Made by a program: the position numbers and the translations under genes. From assembly GCF_016704835.1 (NCBI RefSeq), contig NZ_JADIZJ010000012.1, positions 1-33,228 of the forward strand: a DNA stretch of 33,228 nucleotides. The letters run 5' to 3'. Source of the stretch: Sphingopyxis sp. (lineage in GTDB: Bacteria > Pseudomonadota > Alphaproteobacteria > Sphingomonadales > Sphingomonadaceae). Each line of letters begins with the position of its first letter. Within the stretch, counting starts at the first letter, position 1. The notes under the pieces were generated by a model. That model was not told where the DNA came from. It saw only the letters and a program-made list of their open reading frames with translations, and searched no databases. This document shows positions 22,932 through 29,505 of this stretch, piece by piece.

Positions 22932-24446
22932 TTATTTGTCCTTGGGTAATTGTTGAAATTCTTCGTCGGCCGGCAGCGCGGGCATTGGCGGCGGCGCAGG
23001 CGCTGGCGCAAGGTCGATGCCGTATTTGCTGGCGAGCGCTATCTCGGTCTGCTGCTCGTCGAAGATGTCCTCGATGTCGGTACCGGCCTCGCTGGCCAGT
23101 CGGGTGCGCGAGGTCAGGCGCAGGTCGAGCGCCTCGCGGGCGGCCTGCATGTCCTTGAGCGGATCGACCCATGCCCAGCCGCGAAACTGCCAGGTGTGGG
23201 CGGAGAACTTGGCGGACTTGGCGGCCGGCAGCGGCGCCCCGTTGTCGAGCAGGATGACGCCGCCGGCGAGCGACAAGCGCAGCCAATCAGCAAAGATCGG
23301 GTCCAACCAGGCCGAGGCGAACCACTGATGCTTTTTGCGCCACTCGTCCCGCCCGGAAAGGATCGCGGCCCGGATCGAGGAAAAATTGACCGACTCGTAA
23401 TCGTTGCACAACTCGGGATACGAAGCGCCTGGAAGCCCGCTGCTCATGCGCTGGTAGGCGGCCTTGAGGAACGGCGCGAATACCTCATTGGGGTATTTGC
23501 TATCGACGTTGCGCACATCGACGCCGGCCGGCAGCGTGTCCCAAGTGCCGGCCACGCTGGTGGCGATCCTGGCTCCATCCTCGTCTGGCGAGGCGTCGCC
23601 AATCGCGGGCGGCTCTCCGTCTGGTGTGACAAAAAATCCCAGATGATCGGCGCCATGCTTGGCCGCGAGCAACGCCGACAGGGCGAACTCGCCGGCGTAG
23701 TACATCGACAGCATCGAGGCATGGCACCAGGGGACGCCTCGCCTCTGCTCCGGGCGGTGGGCGATGAACCGGTGCAGCACGGTGTTGGCATCGACCCGCT
23801 CGGCAGTACGCGCACTGGCGGCGGACATCGGGCCAGGGTTGAAATGGTAAGCCACGGGACGGCCGGTGGCGCCGACTTCGACACCCGAGGCGATGGCGTT
23901 TTGTCCGGACGACGCGGGGCGATTGAGCCAGGTGGCGAGTCGATCCACGTCGAGCAGTTGGAGCGCGAAGCCCCATTTGTTTCCGGCATCGGCGCCACGC
24001 CGGACGAAGACCAGCGCCTCGCCATCGCGGGCGGTGCAGCGCACGATGGCCTGGCAGAGTCCGGCCCATGAATACTGGCCGCTGACCTCGCAGACGCCTG
24101 GCTGTCCCCACTCGGCCCAGCTGCGGGCGATGGCGCGGCGGGCGCCGGTATCCGGACTGCCTGGCGCATTGTCGGCGAGCGAGACGAGTCGCGGCGCCGA
24201 CTCGCCGATGATGTTGGTTTCGACCAGCTCCAAGTATCGCTTGGCAAAATCGTTGTCGTTTTCAAGCGTGCGCGACCGACTGCGCAAGGCGTCCAGGTCG
24301 TTGCGGATCTCGTCGTCAATGCGCTCGGCGGTCAGGCGCCAGGAGTTGGTCAAGCGGTTGAGCTTGGCTGCGGCAAAGGAGCGCGCGCGCGGTGGCGGCG
24401 GCGGACTGCGCCGGAATAGCGACAGCATGCGGGAGATGATGGGCAT
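22932..24446 (-). CDS. Lambda-family portal protein
   Basis: A 504-residue portal. RTLENDNDFAKRYLELVETN is near residue 65, ARDGEALVFVRRG near 135 and LQLLDVDRLATWLN near 160. LHRFIAHRPEQRRGVPWCHA (position about 225) is the strongest signature of the lambda gpB/PF05136 group. The C-terminus is Pro-rich and acidic. Portals form the dodecameric ring at the head vertex through which terminase packs DNA. ATG 24446 overlaps the stop of the gpW-like gene (TGATG). Confidence 0.92.
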   Translation of the reverse strand: MPIISRMLSLFRRSPPPPPRARSFAAAKLNRLTNSWRLTAERIDDEIRNDLDALRSRSRTLENDNDFAKRYLELVETNIIGESAPRLVSLADNAPGSPDTGARRAIARSWAEWGQPGVCEVSGQYSWAGLCQAIVRCTARDGEALVFVRRGADAGNKWGFALQLLDVDRLATWLNRPASSGQNAIASGVEVGATGRPVAYHFNPGPMSAASARTAERVDANTVLHRFIAHRPEQRRGVPWCHASMLSMYYAGEFALSALLAAKHGADHLGFFVTPDGEPPAIGDASPDEDGARIATSVAGTWDTLPAGVDVRNVDSKYPNEVFAPFLKAAYQRMSSGLPGASYPELCNDYESVNFSSIRAAILSGRDEWRKKHQWFASAWLDPIFADWLRLSLAGGVILLDNGAPLPAAKSAKFSAHTWQFRGWAWVDPLKDMQAAREALDLRLTSRTRLASEAGTDIEDIFDEQQTEIALASKYGIDLAPAPAPPPMPALPADEEFQQLPKDK

Positions 24447-24964
24447 CAAAACCTCAGATAGACGCGGCCGGATTTGCCGGACTGGCCGCGCACCTCTTTC
24501 CGGTAGGCATCGCGCAGCTTGAGCAGATCAGTGATCGGGATCGAGTCGAGCGAGCGGTCGCCGATGGCGTACTTGGCGACGGCCAGGTCATGCGACTCGA
24601 TCCAGGCCTCGAGCGCGGCGAGGGTGCGCTGTGCGTGCGTGCGGACATCGATGCCGCTGGTAGCTGCGGCGAGATTGGCGAGGACTTCGACGCTGCCGGT
24701 CGCGGTGGTGTAGGTCTTGCCGGCAAGCGAGGCGCGCTCCTGCCAGGAGTAGGTACCGGCGATCCACAGCGCGGTAGTGGCGGCGGACACCTCGACCAGG
24801 TGATCGGCGTCGGCAGCAATGGCAATCTGCCCGGCGGCATTGACGAGGATGTAGTCGAGCGTCCAGCCTTCGGAGGCCGGGTAATCGGCGAGCGCGCGCT
24901 GCCAGGTAGCGGTGTCTCCGGCGCGCAGGGATGCCGGGACTGATGCGGGAACGGTATGGGCCAT
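24446..24964 (-). CDS. gpW-like head joining protein with N-terminal beta domain
   Basis: A 172-residue protein between terminase and portal, the position of lambda W. The N-terminal 105 residues are beta-rich (WTLDYILVNAAGQIAIAADA, then AGTYSWQERASLAGKTYTT). The C-terminal 60 residues are helical (TLAALEAWIESHDLAVAKYA, IPITDLLKLRDAYRKEV) and end in a basic tail, like gpW, which seals the packed head. Fusion of an extra beta domain to a W-like module is common in this phage group as far as I recall. The start follows the second dispersed hairpin element. Confidence 0.7.
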   Translation of the reverse strand: MAHTVPASVPASLRAGDTATWQRALADYPASEGWTLDYILVNAAGQIAIAADADHLVEVSAATTALWIAGTYSWQERASLAGKTYTTATGSVEVLANLAAATSGIDVRTHAQRTLAALEAWIESHDLAVAKYAIGDRSLDSIPITDLLKLRDAYRKEVRGQSGKSGRVYLRF

Positions 24965-24968
24965 GCCG

Positions 24969-25020
24969 CACTTTTACGCGCGGCGCGGGAAGCGGTTAAG
25001 GCGCGGCGCTTCCCTGCGCG
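24969..25020. repeat. Dispersed hairpin element, copy 2
   Basis: GGGAAGCG at 24987-24994 pairs with CGCTTCCC at 25007-25014 across a 12-base loop again containing TTAAGG, with CTTTTACGCG at the same distance as in copy 1. It overlaps the last codons of the 91-residue HTH gene and lies just before the gpW-like gene. Confidence 0.8.
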
Positions 25021-25271
25021 GCGAGGATCTGATTGACGCGGCGCCGGGTGACGCCTATCCGCTCGGCGATCTCGGCCGAGGAAACGCCGGATGCCGAGAG
25101 CGTGACGACGCGCGTCGAGCGCTCGGACTGCTCTATCGCGGCGACGCTGGCGATGTAGTGCCGGTCGCCTCCCTGGCTGTGCCGGATCTTGCGCTCGAGG
25201 GGCGCCAGGGTGGTGCGGGACATGCCGGTCTCGGCGGCGATCAAGTCCAGGGCGAAGCTCAAAAAATCCAT
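24996..25271 (-). CDS. HTH phage protein next to terminase
   Basis: A 91-residue protein. The C-terminal half is a clear helix-turn-helix: VVTLSASGVSSAEIAERIGV, then TRRRVNQILAAQG. The N-terminal half is helical with MSRTTLAPLERKIR. The start is one base after the terminase stop. It may be a packaging co-factor or a late regulator; the HTH resembles Mor/resolvase-type units. The last six codons are formed by the dispersed hairpin element, so the C-terminus may have changed when that element arrived. Confidence 0.65.
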   Translation of the reverse strand: MDFLSFALDLIAAETGMSRTTLAPLERKIRHSQGGDRHYIASVAAIEQSERSTRVVTLSASGVSSAEIAERIGVTRRRVNQILAAQGSAAP

Positions 25272-25272
25272 G

Positions 25273-27306
25273 TCACCAGCCGATCATCAGGGGTTTGTGC
25301 GGGATGCGGGGCGCGACCTTTCGCGGCGGCGGCAGGGCGGCGGGGGGCGGCGCGATCTCGGGGGCGGACTCCGGCGCGAAGAGGTCGCGCGTCGGCGGCT
25401 GAACGCGGGCTTCGAGGTCATCCCAGAATCGCCCCGACTTGCGCGCGAGGTCTAGGTGCGTCTCGAGCCAGACGATATAGACCGCGCAGTCCCATGCTTC
25501 CACGCGCTTGCGCAGGGCCACCCATCGGGTCTCGTTGCCACTCACCCCCATGCGCGCGGCACGGGCCTCGCCGGCAAGTTGGGCGAACCACTCGTCCGGC
25601 AAATCCTGCGAGAAATGCATGTAGCCCGGGCCGGGCCTGGTCAGTTCGATGCGGCTGTGCAAAAGGTCTTTGGCGAGATTGGTGCCGACGTGCCAGAGTA
25701 GCAAGCCGCGCTTCTTGATCCGGCCGCGCCAGTCGATATCTACCTTCTGCACGCCATTCTTGATGTGCTTCTCGCGGCCGGACGAGCCGCGCAGGGCGAA
25801 GACGCTGCGCGCCCGGTGGCGGTAGGCGAAGTCATAAACGGCCGGGGTGAAGTGGCCGCCTGAGTCGATGGCGGTGGCGTGGATGCGCAGGGCGCTGCCG
25901 CTCGCGTGTTGGAATTCGGTGTCAAAGATCAGTTCTTCGAGGTCGTTCCAGACGGCATCTTCGCCCGGACTGCCATAGTAGATTTCATGGGCGACGGTCC
26001 AGGTCTGGCAGCCTCGGCCATATCCCCTGACGGTCGCCTCCAGCCGGTTGTCCTGCGTATCGACAGAGCAGAGCAGGAGGACGCAGTTCATCGGCACGGT
26101 GCGCAGGGCGTAGGGTTCGGCGCGCGACTTGATCTCTTCAGCGTCGGTCTTCTCGAGCGTCTCTTCCCACGGCTGACCCAAGGTAGTGTTGGTAAAGGAC
26201 TTCATCGGCCCCTTGTCGCCGGCCTGGATTTTCTCGTGCGCGGAATGAAAGTCGCGCACGATGTCGGCCCAGTTGGCGGCCGGGCTGTAGGCGGTCCAGA
26301 CGCCGACGAAGGCGACGTGGCGCGGCGCCTGGATGCTGGCTCCGGAAGCGTCGCGGAAGGTGCCGGCGCGGTCAAGCGTGAGGTCGCCGCGCTCGTTGCG
26401 GTAGATCCCCTGCCGCCAGACGGCGAGGTATTCTCCCTGCGCGATCAGGGCGCCGCAGTGCGGGCAGAGATGGCGCACGCTGTCAGGGTCGGGCGATCCG
26501 TCGGCCAATCGGCGCCACTTGAATCCGTGCGACTCGGCCTTGCCGCCCCAAGTGATCGGGTGCATCTCTCCGCAGTGCGGGCAGGGGATGGCGTAGGCAA
26601 AACGCTCGTCCGCCAGGAGGGTGCGGTCCTCGATCAGGCTGAAGCCCTTGGATTTCGGCGTGCTGCCGACGATCATTTTCTTGAAAGTCGCGCCTTCGAC
26701 GCGCTTGGCGGCGAGTCGGTAGGGGTCTCCCTCGTTCTCGATGTCGCGGTCGAAGGCGTCGGCCTCGTCGATGTAGCCGACATCGATCGAGATGCGACGG
26801 TAATTCTTGGCTGCCTTGCCGCCGCGCAGGTGCAGGACGCTGCCGAGGAATGTCTTCTGCGTCAGCGTGTTGTCACGGTGGCGAGAGAGGTAGGCCGGGA
26901 AGACGTGCTGCATGATGGCGACGTCGCGCAACATCGGGTCCAGCTCGGTCTTGACGAACTCGGTTCGGTCGTCGTCAGTCGGCTGCCACATGGCTTGATT
27001 GCGCCGCTTGTGCTCGGCGAAATATCCGATGGCAGCGAGCATGATTTTGGTGTTGCCGGTGCGCGCGGCCTTTTGCCAATCAACCTCCTCGATGTCGTCG
27101 TTGGAGATGCAGGCCATGATGGCGTCCTGGTAGGGCCAGGCTTGCCAGGCTTGCTCGACATACGACGACTCGGCGGACAGGTAGAAATGCTTGGCGGCCC
27201 ATTCGCCCAGACTCATCGGATGCGGCACGGCGAAGGCGGCGAGTCCGGCAGCGAGCGATTCGGCGAGCGCGGTCTGCTGGATGGCGGTGGCGCCGGAGAG
27301 GTCCAT
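25273..27306 (-). CDS. Terminase large subunit (GpA family)
   Basis: A 677-residue packaging motor and nuclease. The ATPase half has a Walker A-like WQKAARTGNTK near residues 77-87 and a Walker B DEAD at 180-183. A zinc-ribbon insertion has CPHCG pairs at 242 and 281. The nuclease half starts with CSVDTQDNRLE (Asp 416). These are GpA features of lambda-type cos phages, so the genome ends are probably cohesive, although I cannot locate a cos site. ATG 27306 overlaps the small subunit stop (TGATG). The Pro-rich C-terminus may contact the portal. Confidence 0.95.
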   Translation of the reverse strand: MDLSGATAIQQTALAESLAAGLAAFAVPHPMSLGEWAAKHFYLSAESSYVEQAWQAWPYQDAIMACISNDDIEEVDWQKAARTGNTKIMLAAIGYFAEHKRRNQAMWQPTDDDRTEFVKTELDPMLRDVAIMQHVFPAYLSRHRDNTLTQKTFLGSVLHLRGGKAAKNYRRISIDVGYIDEADAFDRDIENEGDPYRLAAKRVEGATFKKMIVGSTPKSKGFSLIEDRTLLADERFAYAIPCPHCGEMHPITWGGKAESHGFKWRRLADGSPDPDSVRHLCPHCGALIAQGEYLAVWRQGIYRNERGDLTLDRAGTFRDASGASIQAPRHVAFVGVWTAYSPAANWADIVRDFHSAHEKIQAGDKGPMKSFTNTTLGQPWEETLEKTDAEEIKSRAEPYALRTVPMNCVLLLCSVDTQDNRLEATVRGYGRGCQTWTVAHEIYYGSPGEDAVWNDLEELIFDTEFQHASGSALRIHATAIDSGGHFTPAVYDFAYRHRARSVFALRGSSGREKHIKNGVQKVDIDWRGRIKKRGLLLWHVGTNLAKDLLHSRIELTRPGPGYMHFSQDLPDEWFAQLAGEARAARMGVSGNETRWVALRKRVEAWDCAVYIVWLETHLDLARKSGRFWDDLEARVQPPTRDLFAPESAPEIAPPPAALPPPRKVAPRIPHKPLMIGW

Positions 27307-27800
27307 CAAGCGTCGATGGCCTGCGGCTCGTCGTCGTCCGGATCGCCTTCGGTCAGGTCGGTGAGACGGACGGCGGCAGCCAGGTTGCGCGCCTCGGCGA
27401 TAGCTCCGGCGATCAGCTTGAGGTCTTCGGCCGACAGCGCTGCCACCCGGCGGCGGACCATGCCGGGGATCGCGTCGAGGATGCCGGCGACCTTGCTGCC
27501 GGCCCTGGCAAGCACCTGCTCGAGCAGGACGACCGGCGCCAGCTCGCGGCGAGTGACAGCGTTTTGCATCTCGACCCGCTCGCGCTGCGCTTTGGCGAGG
27601 TGCGCGCGCTCGGTGGCGAGGTTGATGTTGCCGTCGGTCGCGCGGCCGGCGGCCTGCTCTCTGATCTGCCGAATGTAGGAGACGCGGATAGCGTCCAGTC
27701 TCGTATCTCGCCAGTTTTCCATGCCTGGCCGGCGCAGGAATTCGTTTGCCGCTGGCTGGCTCATGTCGAGATGGTCCGCGATCTCCTGCTGGGTTGGCAC
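27306..27800 (-). CDS. Terminase small subunit (Nu1/DUF1441-like)
   Basis: A 164-residue protein starting GTG 27800 after AAGGGAG. The N-terminal HTH (TQQEIADHLDMSQPAANEFL) binds the packaging site. The middle is a charged coiled coil (ATERAHLAKAQRERVEMQNA), followed by VVLLEQVLARAGSKVAGILD as in Nu1 relatives, and the tail is acidic. It recruits the large subunit to viral DNA. The 86-base gap upstream has no gene; it carries a weak GC hairpin and is a possible place for a promoter or packaging site. Confidence 0.88.
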   Translation of the reverse strand: MPTQQEIADHLDMSQPAANEFLRRPGMENWRDTRLDAIRVSYIRQIREQAAGRATDGNINLATERAHLAKAQRERVEMQNAVTRRELAPVVLLEQVLARAGSKVAGILDAIPGMVRRRVAALSAEDLKLIAGAIAEARNLAAAVRLTDLTEGDPDDDEPQAIDA

Positions 27801-27886
27801 TATAACTCCCTTATGATTTTGTCTTATCTAGCGGGAAAACGGGGTTCGCATTACCCGCGCCCGAGCCTCGCCAGGAGGACCCGCGG

Positions 27887-28663
27887 TTATCGGTGGGCAT
27901 TGGCTAGCTCCACGGCAAGGGCGGCCTGGAAGTTCGGCTGCCAATCGCTGGCCATGATCTTGTCTGCGATTGGCTGCATGTCGATGCGCTTTTTGTAGGC
28001 CACCTTCGGCACCGCGATCAGGATCAGCTTCAGGCGCCCGTTGCTGTCCGATCCCCAGACGCCACGCCGGAGCTTTCCTGTGCCATCGGCCCAGAACATG
28101 TTGCTTGCCGCGCGGGCGTTGCGGATGCTGCGCTTGCTCTGCGTCGCGTTGTTGGTCGGGTCGAAGTGCAGACGGATCGCGGTGTAGATCTGCTGCACCT
28201 GGCCCCGGCTCATGTTGCCATACCGATCCATCTTGGCATCCGGACCTGGTACGACGAACTCACTTGCCGCGATCAGCCCGCGATCCGATAGCGCCATCTC
28301 CAGACGCTTGCGTACCCGCGTACCGCCCGACCATTGGTGGCCAATGATCTGCGCCATCGATCCCTGCTCGGCCTGGCCTGCCTCGGTATCCGGCACACCA
28401 GCGTTATTCTTTCCTGGCCCTTGGTCCTTGAGATAGACCGTCGCCGAAAGCTCAGGCGCCTTGCCCGTCTTGATGAACATCGAGCGCATGGTGTAAGGGG
28501 TAGGGCTGTCGAACTGCGAACGCATCTCGTCGAGCGTGCCGGCTTTGATCGACAGCGCGGTCTTGTAGATCGCGTTGCGGGCGGCATAGGGTATCTGCCT
28601 TGCCTGTGCGCCGAGGCTCGCCTTGAGCGCCTCGATACCGTCTATCGTTGCCTCTATGCGCAT
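27887..28663 (-). CDS. HK97 gp10-like / neck protein
   Basis: A 258-residue protein starting ATG 28663. MRIEATIDGIEALKASLGAQ, then QIPYAARNAIYKTALSIKAG and FIKTGKAPELSATVYLKD recall HK97 gp10-type neck or minor tail proteins. The remainder is basic and alpha/beta. The gene overlaps the zinc protein by ten bases. Its position upstream of the terminase genes is unusual, because gp10-type genes normally follow the capsid. The N-terminal resemblance could also reflect a different minor structural family. Confidence 0.6.
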   Translation of the reverse strand: MRIEATIDGIEALKASLGAQARQIPYAARNAIYKTALSIKAGTLDEMRSQFDSPTPYTMRSMFIKTGKAPELSATVYLKDQGPGKNNAGVPDTEAGQAEQGSMAQIIGHQWSGGTRVRKRLEMALSDRGLIAASEFVVPGPDAKMDRYGNMSRGQVQQIYTAIRLHFDPTNNATQSKRSIRNARAASNMFWADGTGKLRRGVWGSDSNGRLKLILIAVPKVAYKKRIDMQPIADKIMASDWQPNFQAALAVELANAHR

Positions 28664-28860
28664 CTGCCGCCCCTTGCCTGCCTGTGCTCCCATTCGGTCC
28701 GGCAATCGCTGTCGCACCAGCGCACGCCGGGGGGGACGATGGCCGAGCAGTTGTAGCACTCGCCGATGGCGGCCAGCAATTGCGGTTCGGGCTTGCGCGC
28801 GGCGATCGCCCGGTCCCGGTCGCGCTGCTCTGCTGCTGCGGCGTAATCGCCCTCATCCAT
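28654..28860 (-). CDS. Small zinc-ribbon phage protein
   Basis: A 68-residue protein (ATG 28860; a GTG lies one codon earlier). Cys pairs in GECYNCSAIVPPGVRWCDSD, then CRTEWEHRQAR form a CxxC...CxxxC zinc-binding site of the kind seen in many small phage DksA- or HNH-associated proteins. The N-terminal half is a charged helix. It overlaps both neighbours. It may be a regulator or a helper of packaging; no catalytic residues are visible. Confidence 0.7.
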   Translation of the reverse strand: MDEGDYAAAAEQRDRDRAIAARKPEPQLLAAIGECYNCSAIVPPGVRWCDSDCRTEWEHRQARGGRCA

Positions 28861-29065
28861 CACATCTTGCTCCCATCAGGAATTCGATCTCGTCTTCGCT
28901 GTTTTCCGTCCTGGCCGATTCGACCAGCCAGGAGGGCCAGAGCCCTGCCAGGCCGCGCAGGGCATAGTGGCGCACCCCACGGCGCCAGACGCGGCCGACG
29001 ACGGTCAGGACGCAGGGCATGCCGAGGACGCGGGCCGGTTGGCCGAGGACCAGGCGGCGGCTCAT
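28853..29065 (-). CDS. Small hypothetical phage protein
   Basis: A 70-residue frame with ATG 29065 overlapping the preceding stop and its own stop overlapping the zinc gene's start, which supports a real coding role. The product is basic and hydrophobic (RRLVLGQPARVLGMPCVLTV, then VRHYALRGLAGLWPSWLVES) with an acidic end. No family is recognised. Confidence 0.55.
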   Translation of the reverse strand: MSRRLVLGQPARVLGMPCVLTVVGRVWRRGVRHYALRGLAGLWPSWLVESARTENSEDEIEFLMGARCDG

Positions 29066-29268
29066 TTGGCCTCCCTGCCAGACATCGGACCGACGACGGT
29101 ATCGGACAGGAGAACACCGCCCTCACTGGGCTTGCCGACGGTGTATCCGCCCTCGCTGGCATAGGTCATCCTCACCCCCTCCCCAAACACCTCGGCGACC
29201 GTTGCCGCAAACCTGGAACAAAGCGGCAGGTTTTTTCTTACCCACTCCCTTTTTTCTTCAACAGTCAT
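29062..29268 (-). CDS. Small hypothetical phage protein beside the origin
   Basis: A 68-residue product from ATG 29268 with AGGTG upstream. It reads TVEEKREWVRKNLPLCSRFA, then ATVAEVFGEGVRMTYASEGG. The N-terminal helical part ending in a (V/M)xYxxEGG segment is a form I have seen in phage operons near replication genes, but no function is known. It is the first gene after the iteron array in the direction of transcription. Confidence 0.62.
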   Translation of the reverse strand: MTVEEKREWVRKNLPLCSRFAATVAEVFGEGVRMTYASEGGYTVGKPSEGGVLLSDTVVGPMSGREAK

Positions 29269-29282
29269 ATGAGCACCTAAAA

Positions 29283-29490
29283 GTTACGCGGTTACGCGGA
29301 CGGTTACGCCTGCAATGCCCGCAGTTACGCGAGTTACGCGGTTACACCTACATCCGGCCTCGGATAAAAAACATCGCAGAAAGGAAGATCGTTCGTGCGC
29401 GCGCGCATATGGGGCTGGAAAACACGCGTAACCGCGTAACTCGCGTAACTGCGGGCCTTTCCGGCGTAACCTCCGGCGTAACCGCGTAAC
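29283..29490. other. Candidate replication origin: mirrored iteron arms
   Basis: Twelve copies of the octamer GTTACGCG or a close variant occur in two clusters. Six are forward (29283, 29291, 29303, 29324, 29333, 29341) and six inverted (29425, 29433, 29442, 29463, 29475, 29483). The reverse complement of 29425-29490 aligns with 29283-29348 over 66 bases with identical octamer spacing and few mismatches. The 76-base centre holds an ATAAAAAAC tract and an alternating CG stretch. It lies directly downstream of a P4 alpha-like primase-helicase, whose relatives bind iterons at their own origin. Confidence 0.8.
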
Positions 29491-29505
29491 TGGCGAGGCG
29501 ATTTT

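Noticed and set aside
25879..27678. A 599-codon plus-strand frame opposite terminase
   Set aside because: Fully antisense to the well-conserved GpA and Nu1-like genes; composition is typical of a high-GC shadow frame.
27801..27886. A tRNA gene suggested by GGTTCGCATTACC
   Set aside because: The segment resembles a T-arm only superficially; no acceptor, D or anticodon arms can be drawn. No other tRNA was found by eye in the window.
29283..29490. CRISPR-like array
   Set aside because: Octamers are too short, occur in both orientations and have 0-13 base spacing; the mirrored layout fits iterons, not repeat-spacer units. No cas-like genes are seen.
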